Positions 7,689-17,603 of a DNA stretch of 64,000 nucleotides are shown piece after piece. The stretch's first letter is position 1. Every line of letters begins with the position of its first letter. The stretch is taken from contig JBNLET010000002.1 of assembly GCA_050305135.1 (NCBI GenBank), positions 1 to 64,000 of the forward strand, written 5' to 3'. The DNA comes from Cognatazoarcus sp050305135. Lineage in GTDB: Bacteria > Pseudomonadota > Gammaproteobacteria > Burkholderiales > Rhodocyclaceae. Both the position numbers and the translations under genes were made by a program. Below the pieces are notes generated by a model, which saw nothing but the letters and a program-made list of their open reading frames with translations, searched no databases and had not been told where the DNA came from.

Positions 7689-9029
7689 ATGCCCAGCAAC
7701 CGCTTCCACTATCCGGACGAACAACTCGCCAGCATCGCCGCGCGCATTCTCGACCATGCCCGCAGGCTGGGCGCAAGCGCCTGCGAAACAGACGTCTCGG
7801 AGGGCTTCGGCCAGGGCGTCACGGTGCGCAAGGGCGAGACCGACACGATCGAATACAACCGCGACAAGGGCGTCGGCGTCACCGTCTACATGGGGCAGAA
7901 GCGGGGTCATGCATCGACCTCGGACTTCTCCGACGAGGCGCTTGAATCAGCCGTCAACGCCGCCGTCCAGATCGCCCGCTTCACGGCCGACGACGACTGC
8001 GCCGGGCTGGCGGAGCCCGAACTGCTGGCCACCGAGTTCCTCGATCTGGATCTGTTCCACCCCTGGGCGCCGAGCGTCGAGGAAGCCGTAGACCTGGCCC
8101 GGCGCTGCGAACAGTCGGCCTTCGATACCAGCAGCCGGATCAGCAATTCCGAAGGCGCCAGCGTATCGAGCCAGCAGTCGCATTTCATCTCCGCCAACAG
8201 CCTGGGCTTCTGTGCCGGCTACGCCACCACCCGCCATTCGGTGTCGTGCTCGGTGATCGCCGGCCAGGGCGACGGCATGCAGCGCGACGACTGGTACGAC
8301 AGTCGCCGCGATGCGGCCGAGCTCGAAGCGGCGGAACGGATCGGCGCGATGGCGGCCCGGCGGGCGGAGGCGCGCCTGGGCGCGCGCCGCATCCCGACCT
8401 GCGAGGTGCCGGTACTGTTCGAAGCACCGCTGGCGACTTCGCTGCTCGGCAATTTCGTCTATGCGGCCAGCGGCGGCGCGCTGTACCGCAAGGCGTCCTT
8501 CCTGGTCGATGCCCTCGGCAAGCCGCTGTTCGCGCCCCACATCGACATCGATGAACGGCCCCATCTGCCGAGGGCCTTCGGCAGCGCCTCGTTCGACGGC
8601 GACGGGGTGGCGACCCGCGACCGCAAGGTGGTGTCCGCGGGCGTGCTCGAGGGCTACTTCCTGAGCTGCTATTCGGCCCGCAAGCTCGGCATGCAGACCA
8701 CCGCCAACGCGGGCGGATCGCACAACCTGCGCATCAGCCACGGCGAGCGCAACTTCGACGGGATGCTGAAACTGATGGGCACCGGCCTGCTGGTCACCGA
8801 GCTGCTCGGCCAGGGCGTCAACTATGTCAATGGCGACTATTCCCGCGGCGCGGCCGGTTTCTGGGTCGAAAACGGCGAAGTTCAGTATCCGGTCGAGGAA
8901 ATCACGATTGCCGGCAATCTGGCGCAGATGTTCAGCGGCATCGTCGAGATCGGCAACGACGTCTGGGACCGGGGCGCCAAGCACACCGGTTCGATCCTAC
9001 TCGAGCGCATGACGGTCGCCGGCAGTTGA
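7689..9029 (+). CDS. pmbA: Metalloprotease PmbA (TldE)
   Basis: A 446-residue TldD/PmbA-family protein. PmbA pairs with the zinc protease TldD to process small modified peptides and degrade antitoxins such as CcdA; PmbA itself lacks the metal site. Family features are GVTVRKGETDTIEYNRDKGVGV (about 45-65), GASVSSQQSHFISANSLGF (about 155-175), and the C-terminal part TGLLVTELLGQGVNYVNGDYSRGAAGFWVENGE. The length equals that of E. coli PmbA. The frame is open far upstream, but the ATG at 7689 is where similarity begins. tldD is not in the window. Confidence 0.95.
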   Translation: MPSNRFHYPDEQLASIAARILDHARRLGASACETDVSEGFGQGVTVRKGETDTIEYNRDKGVGVTVYMGQKRGHASTSDFSDEALESAVNAAVQIARFTADDDCAGLAEPELLATEFLDLDLFHPWAPSVEEAVDLARRCEQSAFDTSSRISNSEGASVSSQQSHFISANSLGFCAGYATTRHSVSCSVIAGQGDGMQRDDWYDSRRDAAELEAAERIGAMAARRAEARLGARRIPTCEVPVLFEAPLATSLLGNFVYAASGGALYRKASFLVDALGKPLFAPHIDIDERPHLPRAFGSASFDGDGVATRDRKVVSAGVLEGYFLSCYSARKLGMQTTANAGGSHNLRISHGERNFDGMLKLMGTGLLVTELLGQGVNYVNGDYSRGAAGFWVENGEVQYPVEEITIAGNLAQMFSGIVEIGNDVWDRGAKHTGSILLERMTVAGS

Positions 9030-9214
9030 ACCGGCCGCCATGCCAATGCCGTAGCGTTGCCCCACCCCAGCGGTGCGTGCCGAGGGGGCCGGCCGCGGCC
9101 CTCCGGCGACTGGGAAAACCCCAATAGCTGGGCCGCACGGCGTCCATTATCTTTGCCCCGCTTCACAGAACGTCCACCCCGTTTCACAACACGTCCAATC
9201 GAGGAGAGAGACAC

Positions 9215-10300
9215 ATGGAACGTCGTTCCTTTCTGAAGTCGGCGGGCGCCGGCGTCGCAGCCGGTGCCGCACTGATCAGCCCGGCGCGCGCGGCCGAACT
9301 GCCCACCATCAAGTGGCGCCTGGCCTCCAGCTTCCCGAAAAGCCTGGACACCATCTTCGGCGCCGCCGAGGTGTTCGCCAAGCGCGTGTCCGAGGCCACC
9401 GGCGGCAAGTTCGAAATCCGGGTCTTCCCGGGCGGCGAGCTGGTACCGGCCTTCTCGGTGATGGACGCGGTCAAGGACGGCACGGTCGAATGCGGCCACA
9501 CCGCCTCCTACTATTTCTTCGGCAAGGATCCCACCTTCGCACTCGACACCGCGGTGCCGTTCGGCCTGAACTACCGCCAGTTCGTGGCCTGGACGCGCCA
9601 CGCCGGCGGCCTGGAATTGCTGCGCGAATTCTTCGCCGGCTACAACATCCTGAACTTCCCGATGGGCAATACCGGTGCCCAGATGGGCGGCTGGTTCCGC
9701 AAGGAGATCAAGACGGTCAAGGATCTGGAAGGCCTCAAGTTCCGCGTCGGGGGCTTTGCCGGCAAGGTGTTGTCGAAGCTCGGCGTCGTGCCGCAGCAGA
9801 TCCCCGGCGGCGACGTCTATCCGTCGCTGGAAAAGGGCACCATCGACGCCGCCGAATGGGTCGGTCCGTATGACGACGAGAAGCTCGGCTTCAACAAGGT
9901 CGCCAAGTACTACTATTATCCGGGCTGGTGGGAAGGCGGCCCGAACCTGTCGCTCTACATCGGCAAGGACAAGTGGGCAGCGCTGCCGCCGGAATACCAG
10001 GCGATAGTCATCGCCGCCGCGGCGGAGGCGGACATCGACATGATGTCCAAGTACGACGCCCTGAACCCGAACGCACTGAAGAAGCTGGTGGCCGGCGGCG
10101 CACAACTGCGCCCGTTCCCGTTGCCGGTGCTGGAAGCCTGCTACAACGCGGCACAGGAAGTGTATGCAGAGGTGGGCAAGGAAAACCCCACCTTCAAGAA
10201 GATCCACGACCACATGACGGCGTTCCAAAAGGACGAGACGCTGTGGATGAGCGTGACCGAAGGCAACTTCGACCGCTTCATGCAGAGCCGCAAGCGCTGA
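9215..10300 (+). CDS. TRAP transporter substrate-binding protein (TakP-like)
   Basis: A 361-residue periplasmic solute-binding protein. It begins with a Tat-type signal (MERRSFLKSAGAG, then a hydrophobic run and ARA-A cleavage near residue 27). The body resembles the TakP and mannitol/chloroaromatic branch of DctP proteins: GGKFEIRVFPGGELVPAFSVMDAV at about 60-85 and LEKGTIDAAEWVGPYDDEKLGF at about 210-230. GAGGAGAG lies 7 bases before the ATG. TakP itself binds 2-oxo acids, but the ligand here cannot be read from sequence. It faces dctQ-dctM on the opposite strand, separated by a terminator and a dioxygenase-like gene; the three together could form one transporter. Confidence 0.92.
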   Translation: MERRSFLKSAGAGVAAGAALISPARAAELPTIKWRLASSFPKSLDTIFGAAEVFAKRVSEATGGKFEIRVFPGGELVPAFSVMDAVKDGTVECGHTASYYFFGKDPTFALDTAVPFGLNYRQFVAWTRHAGGLELLREFFAGYNILNFPMGNTGAQMGGWFRKEIKTVKDLEGLKFRVGGFAGKVLSKLGVVPQQIPGGDVYPSLEKGTIDAAEWVGPYDDEKLGFNKVAKYYYYPGWWEGGPNLSLYIGKDKWAALPPEYQAIVIAAAAEADIDMMSKYDALNPNALKKLVAGGAQLRPFPLPVLEACYNAAQEVYAEVGKENPTFKKIHDHMTAFQKDETLWMSVTEGNFDRFMQSRKR

Positions 10301-10336
10301 AGCAAGCCTGCCCACGGGTGACTGCCCGTCCGCACG

Positions 10337-10364
10337 ACGCCCCGCACTGCGGGGCGTTTTCGTT
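10337..10364 (+). terminator. Rho-independent terminator after the TRAP binding-protein gene
   Basis: A perfect stem CGCCCCGC / GCGGGGCG (10338-10345 with 10349-10356), extended by an A-T pair, closes a three-base loop and is followed by TTTTCGTTT. It lies 36 bases after the stop at 10300. A gene on the other strand ends at 10366, so it may act in both directions, though the T-rich tail is on the plus strand only. Confidence 0.85.
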
Positions 10365-10365
10365 T

Positions 10366-10980
10366 CTAGCGCCCGGCGCCGTCGACGATGAAGTCGAAAC
10401 GTCCGAGCGGAATCGACCGGCTGCCCGGCTCGAGACGAATCGTCTGGGCAGCGTCTCGAATCGCCTGCCGTCGTTGCGCCAGGCCGGGCTCGCCGGTCCG
10501 GCCGGGCAGGTAGAGCTGGGTCACCAGCAGTTCCCGGCCGTGGCGCAGCAGACGGACATGGAAATGAGGCGGCCGCGACCCGTATCCGGCCGGCACCACG
10601 GTGCGGAAGCGGTATTGCCCCATCGCGTCGGTGGTCGCGATACCGAAGCCCTGGAAGTCCTGATCCCTGCGCTCGGGCAGCGGATCGGCCGAATGCAGGT
10701 AGCGGCCGCCGGCATCGGCCTGCCAGAGTTCGATCCGCACGCCGCCGAGCGGCCGACCCTGGGCATCGGTCACCCTGCCCTCCAGGCGAATCATGCGGCC
10801 CTTGGCCAGCGCGTCGTGACCATCGATGCGCGCCAGATCGCTGTCCGTGTCGAGCGGCAGGCGGTCGGGATAGAACGGACCCTCGACGTCCTGCGGTGTC
10901 GGCATCAAGTCGGCGGCACCGACCCCGATGGCCAGCGCGCCGGCGAGAAGCAAGGACGAAACGGCGTGGAATTCGGGCAT
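10366..10980 (-). CDS. Secreted intradiol ring-cleavage dioxygenase-like protein
   Basis: A 204-residue protein with a signal peptide (hydrophobic residues 8-23) and a single intradiol-dioxygenase beta-sandwich. The four iron(III) ligands of catechol and protocatechuate dioxygenases have counterparts: Y94 (GGRYLHS), Y123 (GQYRFRT), and H139 and H141 (RPPHFHVRLL). It lacks the long N-terminal linker domain of catechol 1,2-dioxygenases and resembles the protocatechuate 3,4-dioxygenase subunit fold. EGPFY at 33-37 is also family-typical. The ATG at 10980 gives the complete signal peptide. It follows dctM by 139 bases in the same direction, so the cluster may handle an aromatic or related acid, but this is inference. 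Confidence 0.82.
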   Translation of the reverse strand: MPEFHAVSSLLLAGALAIGVGAADLMPTPQDVEGPFYPDRLPLDTDSDLARIDGHDALAKGRMIRLEGRVTDAQGRPLGGVRIELWQADAGGRYLHSADPLPERRDQDFQGFGIATTDAMGQYRFRTVVPAGYGSRPPHFHVRLLRHGRELLVTQLYLPGRTGEPGLAQRRQAIRDAAQTIRLEPGSRSIPLGRFDFIVDGAGR

Positions 10981-11119
10981 CTGCGAAGCGCTCTCCGTTC
11001 TTGGCACTGATCGGACGCTTCGCCGATGGTTCCTCGATGCCCTTCGTTCCGCCGGCCACATGCGGCGACGGCCACCCTGGGTGGCCGTCGCGGGGGGGAA
11101 TGCTCGATGACCTTGCCGA

Positions 11120-12747
<1,628 letters not shown>

Positions 12748-12751
<4 letters not shown>

Positions 12752-13314
12752 TGGGCACCCTCCTCGGCGTGGTGCTCGCTGCCATGCCCGCCCTTGAGCA
12801 GGGGATCAGGACCTCGGCCGGTGACGAAGGCGAGGCGCTTGATCAATTCCGAAAACGCCTGCAGTCCCAGCAGCATGAAGCCGATCGGAATCAGCAGTCG
12901 CACCGGCCAGCGCACCAGGCCGCCGGCATTCGAGGATTGCTCGTTGTGGACGTAGGACTCGACGAAGGACGGCCACGACATGCTCACGATCATGTAGCAC
13001 ACCGGCAGCAGGAAGAGCGCGATGCCGACGATGTCCACCCAGTTGCGCCCCTTGGCCGACAGCCGATTCGACACCAGGTCGATACGCACATGCTCGTTGC
13101 GCAGGAAGGTGTAGCCGGAACACAGCAGGAATACCGCCGAAAACAGATACCACTGCACTTCCAGCATCGCGTTCGAGCTGAGATTGAAGCCGTAGCGGCT
13201 GAACGCGTTGCCGGCACTGATCAGCGAGGCGACGAGCACCAGCCAGATCGTGGCGCGACCGATCTTGTCGTTGACCCAGTCGATCAACTGGGACAGTTTC
13301 AATAGAGAAGTCAC
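12748..13314 (-). CDS. dctQ: TRAP transporter small permease DctQ
   Basis: A 188-residue membrane protein with about four spans, the small subunit that pairs with DctM. Typical features are the helix ATIWLVLVASLISAGNAFSRYG and the GYTFLRNEHVRIDLV motif after the second span. The GTG at 13314 was chosen because GGGAG lies about 9 bases before it; an ATG at 13335 would add seven residues but has no ribosome binding site. The C-terminal 25 residues are charged and His-rich (GGHGSEHHAEEGAQ). Divergent from the phosphatase gene at 13501. Confidence 0.9.
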
Positions 13315-13500
13315 CGCATGGCTCTCCCGTTGCATTTCGGTGCCGCAAGGCTGCTGGCGCGGACCTCCGCGCCCGCCTCGACCTTGGGCGTGCATTATGG
13401 CGGCGTGACGGATTCGCGAAATCAGGGGAAACGCTTAAGGCTGGACATCGCAGGGCCGAGCCGCCATCCTTTTGCGCCGCGCTGATACCGGAAACCCCTC

Positions 13501-14136
13501 ATGAAGACCCACCTCTGCCTGGTGCGCCACGGCGAAACCGCCTGGAACGCAGAACGACGGCTGCAGGGACACACAGACGTGCCGCTGAACGAAGTCGGCC
13601 TCGCCCAAGCCGAAGCGACGGCCGCCCGGCTCGCCGCCCACCGCTTCGATGCCATCTACAGCAGCGACCTCGAGCGCGCGCGCCAGACCGCCGAAGCCAG
13701 CGCGAGGCGGCTCGGGCTCGAGCCAGTCTACCTGCCGGCGCTGCGCGAGCGCCACTTCGGCCGGTTCCAGGGCCTGACCTACGAGCAGGCGCGCGAGCGC
13801 TTTCCTGCGGCCTACGAGCAGTTCGAAGCACGAGCGCCGCAGCAGGACTTCGAAACCGGCGAGAGCCTGGAGGCCTTCGCCGAGCGCATCCGCACCGCCG
13901 TCGCCGAACTGGCGGCACGCCATGCCGGCCAGCGGATCCTGGTCGTCGCCCACGGCGGCGTGCTCGACACCGTCAACCGCATGGTGCGCGGCCTGCCGCT
14001 ACAGCCCGCGCGCGACTTCGTGATACCGAACGCGGCGCTGAACTGGATCTCGCACGAAGGGGGCCGTTGGCAGATCGAAGCCTGGGCACAACAGACGCAC
14101 CTGACGGGCGCCCGCGACGAACTGCCGCACAGCTGA
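13501..14136 (+). CDS. Histidine phosphatase (phosphoglycerate mutase-like, GpmB/CobC type)
   Basis: A 211-residue protein of the histidine phosphatase superfamily. The nucleophile H10 is in LVRHGETAWN, with R9 beside it. R61 is in SSDLERARQTAE, E83 in RERHFGRFQG, and the second histidine H151 in VVAHGGVLD. Members hydrolyse phosphate esters or act as mutases; those with this motif set include GpmB-like phosphatases and alpha-ribazole phosphatase. No cobalamin genes lie nearby, so a general sugar or metabolite phosphatase is as likely. It is 76 bases upstream of glyA in the same direction. Confidence 0.88.
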   Translation: MKTHLCLVRHGETAWNAERRLQGHTDVPLNEVGLAQAEATAARLAAHRFDAIYSSDLERARQTAEASARRLGLEPVYLPALRERHFGRFQGLTYEQARERFPAAYEQFEARAPQQDFETGESLEAFAERIRTAVAELAARHAGQRILVVAHGGVLDTVNRMVRGLPLQPARDFVIPNAALNWISHEGGRWQIEAWAQQTHLTGARDELPHS

Positions 14137-14212
14137 GCGAGCGGCGCGAGGCGCAGCAAACTGTGCTTCGGCCCATGATAAAATCCGCCTTTAAGCCTCC
14201 GCCAGGACAAGC

Positions 14213-15463
14213 ATGTTTTCGAAGAAGCAAACCATCGCCGCCACCGACGCCGAGATCTGGGCCGCCATCCAGGCCGAGAACCGGCGCCAGGAAGACCACA
14301 TCGAGCTGATTGCATCGGAAAACTACGTCAGTTGGCCGGTCATGCAGGCGCAGGGCTCGCAACTGACCAACAAGTATGCCGAGGGCTATCCGGGCAAGCG
14401 CTACTACGGCGGCTGCGAAAACGTGGACGTAGCCGAGTCGGTCGCCATCGAGCGCATCAAGAAGATCTTTGCCGCGGAGGCGGCCAACGTGCAGCCGAAT
14501 TCCGGCTCGCAGGCCAATCAGGCGGTGCTGATGGCCTTCGCCAAGCCGGGCGACACGATCATGGGCATGAGCCTGGCCGAAGGCGGCCATCTGACGCACG
14601 GCATGCCGCTCAACATGTCCGGCAAGTGGTTCAACGTCGTCGCCTACGGCCTCGACGAGAAGGAAGAGATCGACTACGAGGTGATGGAGCGGCTGGCCCA
14701 CGAGCACAAGCCGCGCATCATCATCGCCGGTGCCTCGGCCTATTCGCTGCGCATCGACTTCGAGCGCTTCGCCAAGGTGGCGAAGGACGTCGGTGCCATC
14801 TTCTGGGTCGACATGGCTCACTACGCGGGCCTGATCGCCGCCGGCTACTATCCCAACCCGGTGCCCCACGCCGACGTCGTCACGTCCACTACCCACAAGA
14901 CGCTGCGCGGACCGCGCGGCGGCATCATCCTGATGAAGGGCGAGCACGAGAAGGCCATCAACTCGGCCATCTTCCCCGGCCTGCAGGGCGGCCCGCTGAT
15001 GCACGTGATCGCGGCCAAGGCGGTGGCCTTCAAGGAGGCCATGGCGCCGGACTTCAAGCGCTACCAGGAGCAGGTGATCGCCAATGCGCGCGTGATGACA
15101 CGCGTGCTGGGCGAGGAGCGCGGGCTGAGGATCGTTTCGGGCAGGACCGAGAGCCACCTCTTCCTGGTCGACCTGAGGGCCAAGCACATCACCGGCAAGG
15201 AGGCCGAAGCGGTCCTCGGCCAGGCCCATATCACCGTCAACAAGAACGCCATTCCGAAGGATCCGGAAAAGCCTTTCGTGACGTCCGGCATCCGCATCGG
15301 CACGCCCGCCATGACGACCCGCGGCTTCACCGAGATCGAAGCCGAGCAGGTGGCCCACCTGATCGCCGACGTGCTCGACGCGCCGCACGACGAAGCCGTG
15401 TCGGCCCGGGTGCGCGAGAAGGCGGCCGCACTGTGCGCCCGCTTCCCGGTGTACGGCGACTGA
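14213..15463 (+). CDS. glyA: Serine hydroxymethyltransferase
   Basis: A 416-residue PLP enzyme that interconverts serine and glycine while charging tetrahydrofolate with a one-carbon unit. The PLP lysine is K229 in TSTTHKTLRGPRGG. Other conserved parts are ELIASENYVS (31-40), the YAEGYPGKRYYGGCE substrate loop (55-69), and D200 and H203 in FWVDMAHYAGLIAAG. Length is the family norm. It heads glyA-nrdR-ribD, a standard betaproteobacterial order, with 53 bases before nrdR. No glycine riboswitch was seen upstream. Confidence 0.98.
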   Translation: MFSKKQTIAATDAEIWAAIQAENRRQEDHIELIASENYVSWPVMQAQGSQLTNKYAEGYPGKRYYGGCENVDVAESVAIERIKKIFAAEAANVQPNSGSQANQAVLMAFAKPGDTIMGMSLAEGGHLTHGMPLNMSGKWFNVVAYGLDEKEEIDYEVMERLAHEHKPRIIIAGASAYSLRIDFERFAKVAKDVGAIFWVDMAHYAGLIAAGYYPNPVPHADVVTSTTHKTLRGPRGGIILMKGEHEKAINSAIFPGLQGGPLMHVIAAKAVAFKEAMAPDFKRYQEQVIANARVMTRVLGEERGLRIVSGRTESHLFLVDLRAKHITGKEAEAVLGQAHITVNKNAIPKDPEKPFVTSGIRIGTPAMTTRGFTEIEAEQVAHLIADVLDAPHDEAVSARVREKAAALCARFPVYGD

Positions 15464-15516
15464 GGCGCTAGCGGGCAGCCCGGCTTGAGCACGCCGGCGA
15501 CGACCGGAGGCATGCG

Positions 15517-15990
15517 ATGAAATGCCCGTTCTGCGGCGAGCACTCGACCCAGGTGACCGACACCCGGGAGAACGAGGACGCCGACATCGTGCGCCGCCGC
15601 CGGCGCTGCCTGGCCTGCGACAAGCGCTTCACCACCTACGAGCGCATCGATCTGAAGATGCCGGTGGTGATCAAGCGCAACGGCAGCCGCACCGAGTTCG
15701 ATCGTGCCAAGCTGCTGTCCAGCATGAAACTCGCGCTGCGCAAGCGGCCGGTGATGGCCGAAAGCGTCGACGCGGCCATCGCGCGCATCGAAGAGCGCCT
15801 GCTGTCGCTCGGCGAGCGCGAGGTGCCGAGCGAAACGGTCGGCGAACTGGTGATGCGCGAGTTGCGCAAGCTCGACAAGGTCGCTTATGTCCGCTTCGCA
15901 TCGGTGTATCGCAACTTCGAGGACGTGGACGGTTTTTCCGAAGCGATCCGGGAAGTGACCCGCGGCCGCTCGCGCAACGCCCGCAACTGA
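15517..15990 (+). CDS. nrdR: Transcriptional repressor NrdR
   Basis: A 157-residue repressor of ribonucleotide reductase genes. A zinc ribbon is formed by C3, C6, C31 and C34 (CPFC and CLAC), and an ATP-cone domain follows from about residue 49 (VIKRNGSRTEFDRAKLLSSM) that senses ATP and dATP. Length is typical. It ends 7 bases before ribD, so the two are probably cotranscribed. Confidence 0.97.
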   Translation: MKCPFCGEHSTQVTDTRENEDADIVRRRRRCLACDKRFTTYERIDLKMPVVIKRNGSRTEFDRAKLLSSMKLALRKRPVMAESVDAAIARIEERLLSLGEREVPSETVGELVMRELRKLDKVAYVRFASVYRNFEDVDGFSEAIREVTRGRSRNARN

Positions 15991-15997
15991 GCCGGCG

Positions 15998-17098
15998 ATG
16001 GGCGAATTCAGCGCCGACGATCATGCCTGGATGACCGCCGCACTGCGCCAGGCGGAGCGCGGCCTCAACAGCACCAGTCCGAATCCACGCGTCGGTTGCG
16101 TCCTGGTGCGCGACGGCCGGCTGGTCGGACAGGGTTGGCACGAGCGCGCCGGCGAAGCCCATGCCGAAGTCCATGCCCTGCTGGCGGCAGGCGGACTGGC
16201 CCGCGGCGCGACCGCCTACGTCACGCTGGAGCCCTGCGCCCACCACGGCCGCACGCCGCCCTGCTCCGAGGCGCTGATCGCGGCCGGCGTGACGCGGGTC
16301 GTGGCGGCGATGCAGGATCCCAATCCCGCCGTCTCCGGCCGCGGACTGGCGCAATTGGACGAGGCCGGCATCGACACCGCTTGCGGATTGCTTGCCGAGG
16401 AGGCACAGGAACTCAATTGCGGTTTCGTTTCGCGCATGCGCCGTGGCCGGCCCTGGCTCCGCGTCAAGTCGGCCGGCAGCCTGGACGGCCGCATGGCGCT
16501 CGCCAACGGACTCAGCCAGTGGATCACCGGCGAATCGGCGCGCGCCGACGGCCATCGCTGGCGGGCCCGCAGTTGCGCGATCCTGACCGGTGTGGGCACG
16601 GTCCTCGGCGACGATCCGCTGCTCAACGTGCGTGCCGTCGAAACCAGCCGCCAGCCGATCAAGGTGATCATCGATTCGCGTCTGCGCACGCCGCCCGGCG
16701 CCCGCCTGCTGGGCGCCGGGCGCACGCTGCTGGCCTGCGCCGAGCAGGATCCCGGGCGGGTGGCCGCGCTGCAGGCACGCGGCGCGGAAATCCTGCACCT
16801 GCCCGGCCAGAACGGCCGCGTCGATCTGTGGGCGCTGATGCGCGCGCTCGCGAGCCTGGGTGTCAATGAACTGCTCAGCGAGGGCGGGCCGCGGCTCAAC
16901 GGCGCCTTGCTCGACGCCGGCTGCGTCGATGAGCTGCTGCTCTATGTGGCGCCGACGATCCTCGGCCACCAGGCACGCGCCTCGTTCGAGATCGACGGCC
17001 TGACCCAACTGGACCAGGCGCGCAGGTGGACCGTGAGGGATCTGCGCCGCTTCGGCGACGACCTGAGGGTGATTCTGCGCCCGCACGAGACGGGCTGA
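15998..17098 (+). CDS. ribD: Riboflavin biosynthesis bifunctional deaminase/reductase
   Basis: A 366-residue enzyme for two successive steps to riboflavin. Residues 1-145 are the deaminase with the zinc site H55, C80 and C89 and the catalytic E57 (AHAEVHA and PCAHHGRTPPC). Residues 150-360 are the NADPH-dependent reductase (VKSAGSLDGRMALANG, SQWITGESARADGH, LLSEGGPRLNGALL). ribE and ribBA, which often follow, are not found: the next gene is on the other strand. No FMN riboswitch was recognised. Confidence 0.97.
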   Translation: MGEFSADDHAWMTAALRQAERGLNSTSPNPRVGCVLVRDGRLVGQGWHERAGEAHAEVHALLAAGGLARGATAYVTLEPCAHHGRTPPCSEALIAAGVTRVVAAMQDPNPAVSGRGLAQLDEAGIDTACGLLAEEAQELNCGFVSRMRRGRPWLRVKSAGSLDGRMALANGLSQWITGESARADGHRWRARSCAILTGVGTVLGDDPLLNVRAVETSRQPIKVIIDSRLRTPPGARLLGAGRTLLACAEQDPGRVAALQARGAEILHLPGQNGRVDLWALMRALASLGVNELLSEGGPRLNGALLDAGCVDELLLYVAPTILGHQARASFEIDGLTQLDQARRWTVRDLRRFGDDLRVILRPHETG

Positions 17099-17121
17099 CG
17101 GAAACCGGCCGGACGACGGAC

Positions 17122-17577
17122 CTACTTGTACTCGCGCAGATCGAGCGGGGTCTCGTCGCGATCACCATGCGGGTGGTGATCATAGACCTTGACGTAGACC
17201 TCGTTGGATTGCTTGATCAGTCGCTCGGGCGAGCGCAGGTTGTGGATCTGAGTATCCTCGGCGAAATACACGAAGGCCCGCACGAGCTTCGTCATCAATG
17301 AATTGTCGAGGTGGAAGCCGGCGTCCGACAAGGCATTTTCGAGCGATTCCAACGAGTACTCGAGGATCGAATACACGACGCAGATCGCGTCCGGCTTGTC
17401 TGCCGGTGTGGCCGTCAGACCCCGCAACGCGCGCAAGGCCGAACAGGCCTGCTCCACCTGATTCGGCGGCAACGGCCGGAAACGGATTTCCCGCTGCTTG
17501 GTAAGCCCCGACACGGCGGCACCGTGGTGTTCGCCATGCCGCCTGCCAGCAAGCTTGTAGGCCGTTTCGCGCCGCAT
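17122..17577 (-). CDS. Conserved-looking protein of unknown function
   Basis: A 151-residue protein not recognised. The predicted order is strand (EIRFRPL, 30-36), helix (VEQACSALRALRG), strand (DAICVVYSILE), helix (SLESLENALSDAGFHLD), which is the beta-alpha-beta pattern of heavy-metal-associated and other ferredoxin-like folds, but without a CxxC metal motif. The second half is helical and polar (LVRAFVYFAEDTQIHNLRSPERLIKQSNEVYVKVY) and ends in a His/Asp-rich tail (YDHHPHGDRDE). GAGGCGG lies 4 bases before the ATG. It starts 26 bases after ctpA in the same direction, so it is probably the last gene of an envC-ctpA unit. Confidence 0.75.
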   Translation of the reverse strand: MRRETAYKLAGRRHGEHHGAAVSGLTKQREIRFRPLPPNQVEQACSALRALRGLTATPADKPDAICVVYSILEYSLESLENALSDAGFHLDNSLMTKLVRAFVYFAEDTQIHNLRSPERLIKQSNEVYVKVYDHHPHGDRDETPLDLREYK

Positions 17578-17603
17578 TGCCGCCTCGTCGGATTAGGTTC
17601 GGA

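Noticed and set aside
13315..13395. Longer dctQ starting at 13395
   Set aside because: The extra residues are Gly/Arg-rich with no membrane character, and the GTG at 13314 has the only good ribosome binding site.
14137..14212. Glycine riboswitch before glyA
   Set aside because: The gap is only 76 bases and shows no tandem aptamer pattern.
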